Below, piece by piece: positions 1 to 8,286 of a stretch of 25,805 bases of DNA (the stretch's first letter is position 1; every line of letters starts with the position of its first letter). The translations under genes were made by a program, and so were the position numbers. A model generated the notes under the pieces. That model worked only from the letters and a program-made list of their open reading frames with translations, had not been told where the DNA came from and did not search any database. Origin of the DNA: JAUXFK01 sp034189035 (lineage in GTDB: Bacteria > Desulfobacterota > UBA8473). The stretch covers positions 1 to 25,805 of the forward strand of contig JAXHVA010000059.1 of assembly GCA_034189035.1 (NCBI GenBank). The letters are read 5' to 3'.

Positions 1-96
1 TTTTTTTGGATTGATAATAATCAATTACTTTACAACTTATCTTTTATCTCTCATAAATGAAGAGGTTGCAATGATTTAATCTGTGGCCTTCTTTGC

Positions 97-387
97 TTGC
101 CGCATAGCGGCTTCATCCAACATGTGATTTCGTGCGGTGTTTCCCACTTCTTGGCTGATCTAAAGCCGATCTTGAAAGAGGTCTTGCGGATTATCAAACC
201 AGGACAGATCTTTGTATTCACCGTTGCAGCGCAAACCTCTAACGAAGAAATGACAACAAGTGATACCCAGCAAGGCTATTCAGAGATAACAATTCTTTGG
301 GGGGTATCGATCTTCAAACACAGTGCAAAATACGTCACCAATCTTTTGCAGGCATACAAATATAGGCTGTGGCAATCTGCAAGCTAA
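97..387 (+). pseudogene. SAM-dependent methyltransferase fragment (relic)
   Basis: The 96-residue frame reads like the middle of a class I SAM-dependent methyltransferase. It contains VISCGVSHFLADLKPILKEV followed by LRIIKPGQIFVFTV, the usual post-motif region where a leader 'isCGvfhFl' precedes 'vLkpGGifvft'. The glycine-rich SAM-binding motif I, which should lie upstream, is missing: the frame begins at a TTG with no ribosome binding site, preceded by non-coding AT-rich DNA. The usual GG of the 'kpGG' turn is GQ here. The C-terminus ends abruptly. I read it as a decayed remnant, not a working gene. The methyltransferase family call is moderate; the specific substrate is unknown. Confidence 0.5.
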
Positions 388-400
388 CAAACGCATACCT

Positions 401-649
401 TTAGACGATAAAAGTCAAGCCCCTGAGTAGGTGTATGGCTATGATGGTCATGGTTTTGTTCCCCGGCATCTTCGTTTCATTTTTCTTTTTATGATAGAAC
501 TCTCCGTAAAAACAACCTTTTCTGACTAACAGCAAGGTGGTAGTCTGCAAGACTTTTCTCAACAATCTTCTGCCTTTTTTCCTAAACTTGTTTTTTCTTT
601 GCCATGTGCCGCTCTGCATGGTTTTGAGATTGAGGCTGGAGTAGCGCAT
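401..649 (-). pseudogene. IS110-family transposase C-terminal remnant
   Basis: The 82-residue frame matches the C-terminal (Transposase_20 / IS116-IS110-IS902) part of IS110-type DEDD transposases. It shows a 'YssL..k.mQSGTW' stretch, the following 'KKGRRLLRKVLQ' helix, and a final 'MTIIAIHLLRGLTFIV' helix that corresponds to the usual '.aivAvarkLlvii'. The frame can be followed about 17 codons upstream before a TAG. The N-terminal catalytic DEDD half is absent, and no IS end can be recognised. Together with the neighbouring methyltransferase relic it marks this edge as an old insertion and decay zone. Confidence 0.55.
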
Positions 650-1189
650 CAGCCTGCACCAGTTGACAAAATCAGAGAGTGGATCGTAATATACAGAATC
701 AGTAAACTATTCAATGGTCATGAATCTCTAATGCACAATTGTAATTTATTGTAAATGGATGGAAACAATCGATAAGCATCAAGGTACCATATTCGTGATA
801 ATCAGTCACAGGAAAAGGCTACTATAAAATATCTCTATCTTTTTTCATAATCGCAAATTTAATCTCGATCGTCAAAGAAGAAAAACAAGTTGACTGAACT
901 GATAATCATTTTCATTGATTTATGCATTTTTAAATGATATATTTTTACTTAAATTTCCTTTTATTAAAATTATTTTTTACTATTCACGAAGATGTTTTTT
1001 GTCCATCAATGACTCGCACCAGGAATTTTCGCAAAAGTGGCACTCAGTGCTAATCCTTGCCCTTTAATTCATCACACTGGATATATTCAAGATTTTTATG
1101 GTATAGCTGTAGAAGAAAGTTTTTCTATTGTATAGTCGGCGGATTCAGAAATAGTGGGTTCAATAACTCGAAAAGAAAGAAGGGAGTGA
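650..1189. other. Non-coding region upstream of the acyl-CoA ligase
   Basis: No convincing gene is visible over about 540 bases. The DNA is very AT-rich, especially between about 880 and 1000. The sequence GATAATCATTTTCATTGAT at 901-919 agrees with the 19-bp Fur-box consensus at 13 positions by eye, which is weak. The stretch probably holds the promoter of the acyl-CoA ligase, but no clear -35/-10 pair was found. Confidence 0.4.
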
Positions 1190-1192
1190 GTG

Positions 1193-2668
1193 ATGGTGGA
1201 AAATAGACTGGATGTCCTTTTTAACCCAAAATCACTAGCAGTAATTGGAGCCAGTAATACTCTTATGAAATGGGGATTTTTAGTATTCCATAACATTATT
1301 CGAGGAGGGTATAAGGGGAGGCTCTATCCTATAAATCCTAAGGAAAAAGATGTTTTTGGCATAAAGGCATACCCAGACATAAAATCGATTGGGAAGAGGC
1401 TGGATATGGCTGTAGTGATTCTCCCGTCTCCGAAGGTACCTCATGCATTAGAGGAGTGTGCAGAAGCAGGGGTAAAGAGCGCTGTAATTATCGCCGGTGG
1501 TTTTAGTGAGACAGGGAAACAAGGGAGAAATCTGGAAGAAGAGATGTTGAGAATTGCAAAAAAAAGCAGGATGAGACTTGTAGGCCCAAATACTATGGGC
1601 ATGTACAGTTCAACCGCTAATCTTTCCCTTTTAATGCCCCCTATACCCTTGAGACCTGGAAATATAGCTTTTCTCTCTGAGAGTGGTAACCTCGGCACAA
1701 CAATGATGCAGTCTGCAATTGTGAACGGTCTGGGATTTAGCAGGTATGTGAGTGTTGGTAATCAAGCAGATTTAAAGATTTATGAGTTTATGGAGTATTT
1801 TATTGAGGATAAGGCAACGGACGCTGTATTAGTATATGGGGAGGGGTTAGAAGAAGGTAGGGAATTTTTAGATATTGCAAAAAGGCTGACCAAAAAAAAA
1901 CCGGTTGTCATATATAAATCTGGAAAGACTGAAGCAGGCAAAAAGGCCGCAGCTTCTCATGTAGGAGCCATGGTAGGTTCTGATCGGTTGTATGATTCAG
2001 CCTTTAGACAGTCTGGTGTTATTCGGGCAGACCATTCTTTTGAAATGGTAGATATTATCAGTGTCTTATCTCGCCAACCACTCCCCAAGGGAAGAAGGAT
2101 AGGTATACTTACCTATGGAGGTGGCTGGGGAGTTATTGCATCCGATTTTTGTGGGATGTATGACATTAAGGTTCCCCAATTATCAGATCAGCTTATTGCA
2201 AAAATGGATAAATTTATGCCGCCTCACTGGAGCAAAGGAAACCCTATCGATACTGTAGGAACATTGGATATCAGTATCTTCAGAAAAGCAGTTGAGGCAA
2301 TTTTGGAATCCGATGAGGTCGATGGTCTATTAGTCCTCGGTATAGGAGGATATTCATTCTTTATCCATTATTATAGAAGTTACAGTCTGTTAACAAACTA
2401 TCAGCTCAGCCAGATGAAAAACTTACTTTGCGATACAGAAGCTCAGATTGCAAAAGATCTGATTGGGTTTATCGACAAGTATAATAAACCTATTATCGTC
2501 ACTTCCATAGCTGATGTCGTAATGTCAGAAGCAGCTAGGATTTTAGAAGACAATGGAATTGTGAATATTCCTTCCCCTGAAAGGTCGGCCAAGGCTATGG
2601 CATCTCTGGTCTACTATGGAGAATATTTAAGAAACGTAAGAAAAAAAGAGAAACATTACTTGAGGTAA
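1193..2668 (+). CDS. NDP-forming acyl-CoA ligase, alpha-type (acetate--CoA ligase/succinyl-CoA synthetase superfamily)
   Basis: The 491-residue protein belongs to the NDP-forming acyl-CoA synthetase superfamily, which interconverts acyl-CoA + NDP + Pi with acid + CoA + NTP through a phosphohistidine. The N-terminal CoA-binding Rossmann domain is clear (SLAVIGASN near residues 15-22, then YPINPKEKDVFGIKAY near 45-60). The middle domains carry RLVGPNTMGM and FLSESGNLG. The motif AASHVGAM places the phosphorylated histidine at about residue 256. The ATP-grasp beta subunit is neither fused nor adjacent, so it must be encoded elsewhere or the protein acts differently. The chosen start is ATG 1193, with AAGAAGGGAG just upstream; a GTG three bases earlier is also possible. 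It is followed after 9 bases by a B12-binding mutase subunit, probably in one operon. The family is certain but the acid used is unknown. Confidence 0.85.
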   Translation: MVENRLDVLFNPKSLAVIGASNTLMKWGFLVFHNIIRGGYKGRLYPINPKEKDVFGIKAYPDIKSIGKRLDMAVVILPSPKVPHALEECAEAGVKSAVIIAGGFSETGKQGRNLEEEMLRIAKKSRMRLVGPNTMGMYSSTANLSLLMPPIPLRPGNIAFLSESGNLGTTMMQSAIVNGLGFSRYVSVGNQADLKIYEFMEYFIEDKATDAVLVYGEGLEEGREFLDIAKRLTKKKPVVIYKSGKTEAGKKAAASHVGAMVGSDRLYDSAFRQSGVIRADHSFEMVDIISVLSRQPLPKGRRIGILTYGGGWGVIASDFCGMYDIKVPQLSDQLIAKMDKFMPPHWSKGNPIDTVGTLDISIFRKAVEAILESDEVDGLLVLGIGGYSFFIHYYRSYSLLTNYQLSQMKNLLCDTEAQIAKDLIGFIDKYNKPIIVTSIADVVMSEAARILEDNGIVNIPSPERSAKAMASLVYYGEYLRNVRKKEKHYLR

Positions 2669-2677
2669 ACAAGTAAA

Positions 2678-3079
2678 ATGGGTTCAAAAGGCAGGAGAAT
2701 TCGAGTACTCTTAACCAAATCACATATTGACGGGCATGATAGAGGTATAAGATACATTGCCAGAAGATTAACAGAGGCAGGGATGGAAATAATCTTGACC
2801 AGATATAGAACACCCGAAGATGTTGTGAACTGCGCAATGGAGGAAGATGTTGATGTCATCGGAATGAGTTTCTCCGTAGGTGGTCATATAGTTATTACTG
2901 AAGAGGTTATAGACTTATTGAAGAACAATAGTATGAGTAATATATTGGTTATTGTAGGCGGTATTATTTCAGAGGATGAAGAGCCTGATCTATTAAGGTT
3001 GGGGGTTGGAAAAACCTTTGGGCCAGGCTCTTATGCCGAAGATGTAATACTATATATTCAAGAGAACATATCTTGTTAA
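2678..3079 (+). CDS. Cobalamin-binding small subunit of an acyl-CoA mutase (methylmalonyl-CoA mutase C-terminal type)
   Basis: The 133-residue protein is a stand-alone B12-binding domain of the methylmalonyl-CoA mutase type. The D-x-H-x-x-G signature is complete (DGHDRG, residues 18-23), with His20 the expected lower cobalt ligand. The TPEDVV...EEDVDVIGMS block and the VIVGGI turn (Gly94-Gly95) complete the nucleotide-loop pocket, and FGPGS lies near the end. The usual 'SxLSGAH' segment reads SFSVGGH here. Two-component mutases of this kind (MCM of archaea and some anaerobes, isobutyryl-CoA mutase IcmB, 2-hydroxyisobutyryl-CoA mutase HcmB) pair such a subunit with a separate substrate-binding large subunit, which is not in this window. 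Its position behind an acyl-CoA ligase suggests an acid-activation plus carbon-skeleton-rearrangement pathway. The stop overlaps the convergent dtd stop by a few bases. Confidence 0.85.
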   Translation: MGSKGRRIRVLLTKSHIDGHDRGIRYIARRLTEAGMEIILTRYRTPEDVVNCAMEEDVDVIGMSFSVGGHIVITEEVIDLLKNNSMSNILVIVGGIISEDEEPDLLRLGVGKTFGPGSYAEDVILYIQENISC

Positions 3080-3525
3080 AATCTCTTTTTGCTATCGAGT
3101 AAGAGGGTTACAGGTCCATCATTTTGGATGTGTAAATCCATTTTGGCTTGAAATTTCCCTGTGAAGACCCCAATATCGCTCTTTTTCATCAAAGAGATGA
3201 AATATTCATAGAGTGACTCGGCCTTTTCTGGTTCGGCTGCATCAGCAAATGAAGGTCTCCTCCCTTTCCTACAATCACCAAGGAGGGTGAATTGTGATAC
3301 AACCATAACCTCACCGCCTATATCCTTCACTGACAGGTTCATCTTCCCCTGAGGGTCATCGAAAATCCGCAGGTTTACGATCTTGGATACCATATAATCC
3401 GCATCACTCTTTGAATCTTCCCTTTCAACCCCTAAGAGTACGAGTATCCCCTTCCCGATTTTACTGATCAACCTGTCATCCACCCATACACTCGACCCCT
3501 TCACCCTCTGGATAACAACCTTCAT
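3076..3525 (-). CDS. dtd: D-aminoacyl-tRNA deacylase
   Basis: The 149-residue protein has full family length and every hallmark of DTD, the homodimeric cytoplasmic enzyme that hydrolyses D-aminoacyl-tRNAs (and Gly-tRNA-Ala). It opens MKVVIQRVKGSSVWVD, carries the active-site SQFTL motif at about residues 77-81, and ends with the cross-subunit NDGPVT motif at about 135-140 (the Gly-cisPro element). No strong Shine-Dalgarno is seen before ATG 3525. The gene lies 95 bases downstream of the CoA-transferase on the same strand and converges with the mutase subunit gene. It is a housekeeping proofreading gene with no obvious functional link to its neighbours. Confidence 0.95.
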   Translation of the reverse strand: MKVVIQRVKGSSVWVDDRLISKIGKGILVLLGVEREDSKSDADYMVSKIVNLRIFDDPQGKMNLSVKDIGGEVMVVSQFTLLGDCRKGRRPSFADAAEPEKAESLYEYFISLMKKSDIGVFTGKFQAKMDLHIQNDGPVTLLLDSKKRF

Positions 3526-3620
3526 CTAAAAACCAAAAAAACCGATTTTTTTGAACAACACCCTTTTCTCTTTGCTTTTTTCGATCTTGCTAAGCGATGA
3601 TTCTCAGTTGAACTCACATC

Positions 3621-4838
3621 TCAAAGCTTCTTTCTTGTATGCTTTTCCAGCTCCTCGGCGTGCGCCTTAATCTCTTCGTGTACTCTCTTTACTTTCTCCT
3701 CAGAATACCCAAGGACTTCCCTTAACACCTGATCCGTGTGTTGCCCCAAGGTGGCCGGAGGACTTGGTTCTCCCTCAACACCACAGTTGAAATGGATAGG
3801 GTTGGCGATCGCTCGTATGGCTCCACATAACGGGTGATCCATATGGAGCACTGTCTTATTGTGGACCACCTGAGGATCGGCTACTACCTTGTCCAATGTA
3901 TTGACCGGAGTAGCCGTAACATCATCTCCTTGTAAAACTTCGAGCCAGTACTCACTGTCCTTTTCACGCAAAGCATCCTCAATGATTTCATCGAGTTCTT
4001 TTCTGTTTGCAAATCTCTTCTCAAAAGTATCAAACCTCGGGTCATCAAGCAGCCATTCCCTATTTACCAATTTGGGTGTCTGTGGCCAGGTCACACCAGT
4101 CATGATATGGCCATTCTTTGTCTGATACGCACCTAAAGGTAAGAAAGGGTGTTTTGAACCCTGGGGTCCGGGTGGTATTCCTGAGATGAAGTAGTTTTGA
4201 AAATGGTTTGACATCAGAAACATCGTCGAATCCAAAAGATTAATGTCTATCTTCCGTCCTTCACCGGTATTCTTTCTGTCATACAGGGCGATGATTACTC
4301 CCATAGCAGCGAAAATCCCTGCAGAAATATCGGCTATAGGGATACCGGGTCTCATCGGAGGTCCCCCAGGTTCACCACAGAGGCTCATGGCACCGGCTAA
4401 TCCTTGGGCGATATCATCCACAGACATACGGTCTCGATAAGGGCCCGTGGGGCCATACCCAGTGATGGAACAGCAGATGATTTGGGGGTTTATCTTCTTC
4501 AGTGTTTCGTAATCCGCACCTAGTTTTTCCATTGCTCCTGCCTTGAAGTTATCAAAGACCACATCCGATACCTTCACCAGGTCATATAATACTTCTTTAC
4601 CTGATGGGGTACCAAAATCGAGCTCTATACTCTTCTTGTTTCGGTTCAAAGCCAGAATGTAGTACCCTTCGGTCTCTATCTTCGGCGGAACCATCCTCGT
4701 CAGATCTCCTCGTTCAGGCGCTTCAATCTTAATCACATCTGCCCCCATATCTCCAAGCATCTGTGTCCCAAAAGGACCGGCATGGGCTTGTGACATGTCT
4801 ACAATCCGAATCCCAGTAAGAGGCCCTTTCATTGCCAT
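3621..4838 (-). CDS. Class III CoA-transferase, CaiB/BaiF family
   Basis: The protein of about 405 residues is a family III CoA-transferase, which moves CoA between acyl-CoA and a free acid through an aspartyl-CoA thioester. The N-terminus has the typical 'GiRIvDmSqahAGPfgtqmLgDmGADVIKIEaPerGD' pattern in the first 45 residues, followed by 'lNRnKkSIeLDf'. Catalytic Asp is predicted at about residue 170 in PIADISAG. The usual GYGPTGP segment is intact. I chose ATG 4838 over an in-frame TTG at 4865 because a perfect AAGGAGG (4844-4850) sits 5 bases before that ATG. It lies 57 bases after the MmgE/PrpD gene, most likely in one operon. The acyl donor and acceptor cannot be predicted; in anaerobes such enzymes often act on succinate derivatives, carnitine, oxalate or aromatic acids. 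Confidence 0.9.
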   Translation of the reverse strand: MAMKGPLTGIRIVDMSQAHAGPFGTQMLGDMGADVIKIEAPERGDLTRMVPPKIETEGYYILALNRNKKSIELDFGTPSGKEVLYDLVKVSDVVFDNFKAGAMEKLGADYETLKKINPQIICCSITGYGPTGPYRDRMSVDDIAQGLAGAMSLCGEPGGPPMRPGIPIADISAGIFAAMGVIIALYDRKNTGEGRKIDINLLDSTMFLMSNHFQNYFISGIPPGPQGSKHPFLPLGAYQTKNGHIMTGVTWPQTPKLVNREWLLDDPRFDTFEKRFANRKELDEIIEDALREKDSEYWLEVLQGDDVTATPVNTLDKVVADPQVVHNKTVLHMDHPLCGAIRAIANPIHFNCGVEGEPSPPATLGQHTDQVLREVLGYSEEKVKRVHEEIKAHAEELEKHTRKKL

Positions 4839-4895
4839 ATCATCCTCCTTGAGTGATTCACTCAATCTCTAGTTTATAAGAATTGATCTTCATTC

Positions 4896-6257
4896 CTACT
4901 TGCTCCCTGAAGTGAGAATACTCATCAGTTGAGTAATATCTTCAGTTAATTCTAGGTTAGAAAAGATATCCATGCATGTTTCTGTATCCTGGGAAGAAAG
5001 GACAACATTGGCACAGTCCTTGAATTTGGTGCTTATGCCTTCCCAACCCAAGGGATTCTGTTTTTCACCTTTCGGAGACATGATCTTGTGAGAAACTACA
5101 CTACCGTCTTTACGTGTAACCACTATCTCCGAGGCTAATGCCTGGAACATGTCTTCTTGCATCTCTTTGGGATGAACATAGTGTATTTTAGGAATGAGTT
5201 CCTGGGCTTCCTTTTGCATTACCCTTTCATCTGTAAAGTCAGTCAGATTGACTTCTCCGTCAATAAGAGCTCTGGACAAACAGTATTCGTTACTGAACTT
5301 TCCCTCCAATCCTGTTTTCGGGCGGGAGTGGATCGTTGCAGTACGAATACCTTCAGAGGTTCTGAGCTCTATCTCTTTTACATCTTCAGGCTTCACACCA
5401 TGCTTTTCCCTCAGGGTCAAGGCAGCTTCGATAGTGGTATGTGTACCACCGCAGGAAGGCCATGGTTTGATCACTATCCCTTTGATAATATCATACCTTT
5501 CTCCAAGCCCCTCTCCGATCTTGTCCAACTCAAGATCGCTGCCGCCGGCGAAAGTCTTACAAAAACCTTGTGGGCTCTCGAGAATACTCTTATCAGCGGT
5601 GAAACCCTTCTGTGCCAACAATGCTGCTACAATACCATTTCTTGCTGCATTCCCTGCATGGAAAGACTTGGTCATAGTGCCAAAGTTCTGTTTCAACCCT
5701 GATGCCAAAGAACCTGCAATCCCAAGAGTCATTTTGACTTCATCAATATTCAGGTTCAGCAATTTGGCTGCGAGGGCTGCTGCACCTATAGATCCAATGG
5801 TTGACGTCACATGCCACCCTACCAAATAATGCTGCAAGCAGACCGGTCCTATCTTGGCTCCTACTTCAAAACCGATGATGTAGGACAGTAAAACATCTTT
5901 TCCACTGAGGCGATACTTCTCACCCATGGCTAAAGCCGCTGGAAGGAGAGCTACTGTAGGATGCCCTAAAAAGAAGGCTGAGTAATCATCATAGTCCAAA
6001 ACATGGGCCATAGTACCATTTACCCACGCTGCTTGAGATGCAGTGCTTTTAAAACCATAGCCAAAAATTCCCGCTTCAGGTATTCCTCTCTCTTCTTTGA
6101 CGTAATCAGCCAAATATCGAACCCCCGGTTCTTTATTACCGGCAAGAGTGACCCCTATGCAATCGAGAATCGCCTCTTTTGCATCCCCTATTGCTTCAGC
6201 AGGGAGGTCTTCATACGAAGTTTCTACAATGAAACGAGCAATCTTCTCTGTACTCAT
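4896..6257 (-). CDS. MmgE/PrpD family protein
   Basis: The 453-residue protein is a full-length member of the MmgE/PrpD superfamily (2-methylcitrate dehydratase, cis-aconitate decarboxylase and relatives). Recognisable blocks are 'DaIlDciGVtLaGnkepgv' near residues 26-45, the 'NGtmaHvLDYDDysafflGHPtvallPAaLA' block near 80-110, and 'GnaArnGivaAlLAqkGFta' followed by 'i...piKpwpscggtHttieAa' in the second half. The start at ATG 6257 is preceded by AAGGAGGG with a 7-base spacer. It leads a probable operon with the class III CoA-transferase. The pairing suggests a tri- or dicarboxylic acid dehydration or isomerisation step coupled to CoA transfer. That is inference: the family is functionally broad and the substrate is not readable. 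Confidence 0.88.
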   Translation of the reverse strand: MSTEKIARFIVETSYEDLPAEAIGDAKEAILDCIGVTLAGNKEPGVRYLADYVKEERGIPEAGIFGYGFKSTASQAAWVNGTMAHVLDYDDYSAFFLGHPTVALLPAALAMGEKYRLSGKDVLLSYIIGFEVGAKIGPVCLQHYLVGWHVTSTIGSIGAAALAAKLLNLNIDEVKMTLGIAGSLASGLKQNFGTMTKSFHAGNAARNGIVAALLAQKGFTADKSILESPQGFCKTFAGGSDLELDKIGEGLGERYDIIKGIVIKPWPSCGGTHTTIEAALTLREKHGVKPEDVKEIELRTSEGIRTATIHSRPKTGLEGKFSNEYCLSRALIDGEVNLTDFTDERVMQKEAQELIPKIHYVHPKEMQEDMFQALASEIVVTRKDGSVVSHKIMSPKGEKQNPLGWEGISTKFKDCANVVLSSQDTETCMDIFSNLELTEDITQLMSILTSGSK

Positions 6258-6319
6258 AGTTATACCCTCCTTTTATTAAAGTATCATGCTTTTCAATACA
6301 GCATTATTGATTGCTAGTA

Positions 6320-6335
6320 CTGTTTATTGAAACAG
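6320..6335. promoter_or_regulatory. Palindrome upstream of the MmgE/PrpD gene
   Basis: The sequence CTGTTT-ATTG-AAACAG is a perfect inverted repeat with 6-bp arms, about 65 bases before the MmgE/PrpD start codon and downstream of the candidate -10. An overlapping copy of the motif ACAGCATT occurs on both sides (about 6297 and 6332). It may be an operator or a small leader hairpin. No regulator gene is adjacent. Confidence 0.3.
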
Positions 6336-6401
6336 CATTCAACTGTTGGATGAATAGATCATATAGACTTCTCATTGAAAAAGTATGCTACCAGATAGGG
6401 T

Positions 6402-6443
6402 ATTATACGTCAAGGGAATTAAGGAAGAATGATATTCGTTCTT
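6402..6443 (-). promoter_or_regulatory. Candidate promoter and operator for the MmgE/PrpD-CoA-transferase operon
   Basis: On the minus strand a TATAAT hexamer lies at 6407-6402. The matching -35 region is poor. Across it sits an imperfect 19-bp palindrome, AAGAATGATATTCGTTCTT (6425-6443), a plausible repressor or activator site. The predicted leader to the start codon at 6257 is about 140 bases. This is a by-eye call. Confidence 0.3.
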
Positions 6444-6468
6444 TTCATCATTTTAACAATTTTTGATG

Positions 6469-6624
6469 AGTGTCAATCCAAAAATGAATGATTTTATTCA
6501 AGATCAAGGAAGGCGAAGATTCTAACCGCGGAGATATATTGATATGGATGGGTACAACCAGTGTGCCCTTACATCTGAACCCGACACAGAGATTGGGCAA
6601 AAGGGCCATAATTGAATGAAGACT
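6469..6624. repeat. MITE-like intergenic element, copy A
   Basis: One of five related elements in the window. The left end AGTGTCAATCCAAAAATGA and the right end (read inward from 6624, AGTCTTCATTCAATTATGG) form imperfect terminal inverted repeats. The interior shares AAGGCGAAGATT, GAGATTGGGCAAAAGG and intervening sequence with copy D, and the GAGATTGGGCAAAAGGGC block with copy C. The right end lies 2 bases beyond the stop codon of the nucleotide-sugar dehydrogenase gene. No ORF is present inside. Confidence 0.7.
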
Positions 6625-6626
6625 CA

Positions 6627-8267
6627 TTATGGGAATCTTTTATCCCTTACTCTTTTTTTAATCCTTTGTATATGCCCCCGCCCCAGACCCTTTACTTCAC
6701 AGCCCAATTCGAACAGCCTCTCTATCTTTTGATCAGTAAGAATCCCAAAACAATCGATAACAGCTAAGGGTCTTCCCACCATCTGTATGATTTCGTCAGG
6801 ATCCAAATCTAGATATGCTTTATGTCGGACACAAAGAATCATGGCATCAGAATCTTTGAGCGCATCTTCCAAACCTGGAGCAATCCTTAACTCGTTCAAA
6901 TGATCCTGATTCCTAAAAAAATTAGCCCAGCTTCGCCCTCCAGAAGGATACGTATCCTGTTTTTCAAATTCCCACCAGTGTTTGACATAAGGGTCATGTA
7001 TCTTAACCTCTGCCCCCATCTCTGCAAGTTTTCTAACTATCAATTCGGAACCACTATACCTAGTATCAGATACGTCTTCCCTATACGATGCACCCAATAG
7101 ACTTATTTGAGAAGCTGCAACCATCCTTCCCATGTTGCGAAGGGCATCCCTCACAAGCTGAGCCACATACAATCCCCTCGTATCATTGATATTTATGGCA
7201 TCCGGGGTAATCTTAAATATATCGTCTTCAAAACCCATCAGATGTTTATATGCCCACAAGCCCAAGCCACCGTCCTTAGGAAGACAGTAACCACCAATAC
7301 CAGGTCCTGGAAAGATAATGTTGTTATGAGTCGGCCTGACTTTTATAGCATCAATTACTTTGAACAGATCGATTCCATTTCTCTCAGCAAAGAGACTCCA
7401 TTCACTCATAAAGGCAAGTATAGTAGCCCTGAAAGAATTCTCAATAATCTTACATGTCTCACTCTCGATCGGACGATCAAGGACGGTTATTGGGTAGTCT
7501 TTTACATTTATTACTTCACTTAAAAACTCGATTACCTTTTTTTTGCTCTCTTCATTTATACCACTGCATACCCGCCAGAAATCACGGACCGACTTGACAT
7601 AATCCTTACCAGGCATAACTCTCTCAAAACTATGTGCAATGAATGGCTCACTTAACAGCCCCCTCTTTTCGAAACCCTTCTTTATTATTGGGTATGCGAT
7701 ATACTCACTTGTACCTGGCGGGACAGTGGTTTCGATCAAAACAAGGCAGTTAGGGTTGATCTTTTGAGCTATAATCTTGAAACTCTCTTCCAGTGCATTT
7801 ATCTCTGCTCGACCGCTCTTCAGATTGCCGAGTTCCTCTTTTAAAAAATCGCACTGAACATCAACAATCAATACATCTGCGAAACTCAATGCATCGTATA
7901 TAAAAGTAGCCGTAAGAGTCTTTTTCTTGGAAACACACCGTTCAATAATCGTATCTACCTCAGGGTCTTCTGCGTTAACAGGGCTGATTCCCCTATTAAA
8001 GACAGGAATCTTCCAGAAACTCCTGGTACTTGGTCTTTGCATGCCGATAACAAACTTCGATGATTTACCTGTCTTCATATCGGTGCTATCCGCTACAACT
8101 GCTGCCATGACTGCACCGACAAAACCAAGACCCATAATGACTACAATCTCCCTCCCTTTTTTTTTCTCCAAAGCAACGAGTTGAGATAGTCTTTCAAACT
8201 CTTTTTTATACTCCTTTTCATTAGGTAATGGGAACCTCTCATTATCTGGGCTTATGGAATATTCCAT
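6627..8267 (-). CDS. Nucleotide-sugar dehydrogenase, UDP-glucose/GDP-mannose dehydrogenase family
   Basis: The protein of about 546 residues is an NAD-dependent four-electron dehydrogenase of the UDP-glucose/UDP-N-acetyl-mannosamine type, which oxidises a sugar C6 hydroxyl to a carboxylate for polysaccharide precursors. The NAD-binding VIMGLGFVGA loop is at about residues 44-52, 'IETTVPPGTSEYIAYPI' near 178-195 is typical of the WecC/TviB branch, and the catalytic Cys is at about 328 in GGYCLPKD. The C-terminal UDP-binding domain follows (LLGASYREDVSDTRYSGS). At 546 residues it is some 100 longer than usual, because of about 40 extra N-terminal residues and insertions. I chose ATG 8267, with GGAGG 10 bases upstream, over an in-frame TTG at 8276. 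Element copy E starts 4 bases upstream of that ribosome binding site. No glycosyltransferases are nearby. Confidence 0.88.
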   Translation of the reverse strand: MEYSISPDNERFPLPNEKEYKKEFERLSQLVALEKKKGREIVVIMGLGFVGAVMAAVVADSTDMKTGKSSKFVIGMQRPSTRSFWKIPVFNRGISPVNAEDPEVDTIIERCVSKKKTLTATFIYDALSFADVLIVDVQCDFLKEELGNLKSGRAEINALEESFKIIAQKINPNCLVLIETTVPPGTSEYIAYPIIKKGFEKRGLLSEPFIAHSFERVMPGKDYVKSVRDFWRVCSGINEESKKKVIEFLSEVINVKDYPITVLDRPIESETCKIIENSFRATILAFMSEWSLFAERNGIDLFKVIDAIKVRPTHNNIIFPGPGIGGYCLPKDGGLGLWAYKHLMGFEDDIFKITPDAININDTRGLYVAQLVRDALRNMGRMVAASQISLLGASYREDVSDTRYSGSELIVRKLAEMGAEVKIHDPYVKHWWEFEKQDTYPSGGRSWANFFRNQDHLNELRIAPGLEDALKDSDAMILCVRHKAYLDLDPDEIIQMVGRPLAVIDCFGILTDQKIERLFELGCEVKGLGRGHIQRIKKRVRDKRFP

Positions 8268-8286
8268 AGTAATCAAACCTCCATTC

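Noticed and set aside
901..919. Fur-box-like sequence
   Set aside because: Only 13 of 19 positions agree in very AT-rich DNA, and the downstream genes have no iron link.
650..1189. Possible sixth MITE-like copy around 750-1020 (ATGGATGG and TGTCCATCAATGA)
   Set aside because: The ends match only over a few bases and no shared interior block was found.
5194..5829. Long plus-strand frame (211 codons) opposite the MmgE/PrpD gene
   Set aside because: It lies wholly within a well-matched gene on the other strand and shows no recognisable motif or ribosome binding site.
7107..7523. Plus-strand frame of 138 codons opposite the sugar dehydrogenase
   Set aside because: It is a shadow of the confident gene on the other strand, with no family signature.
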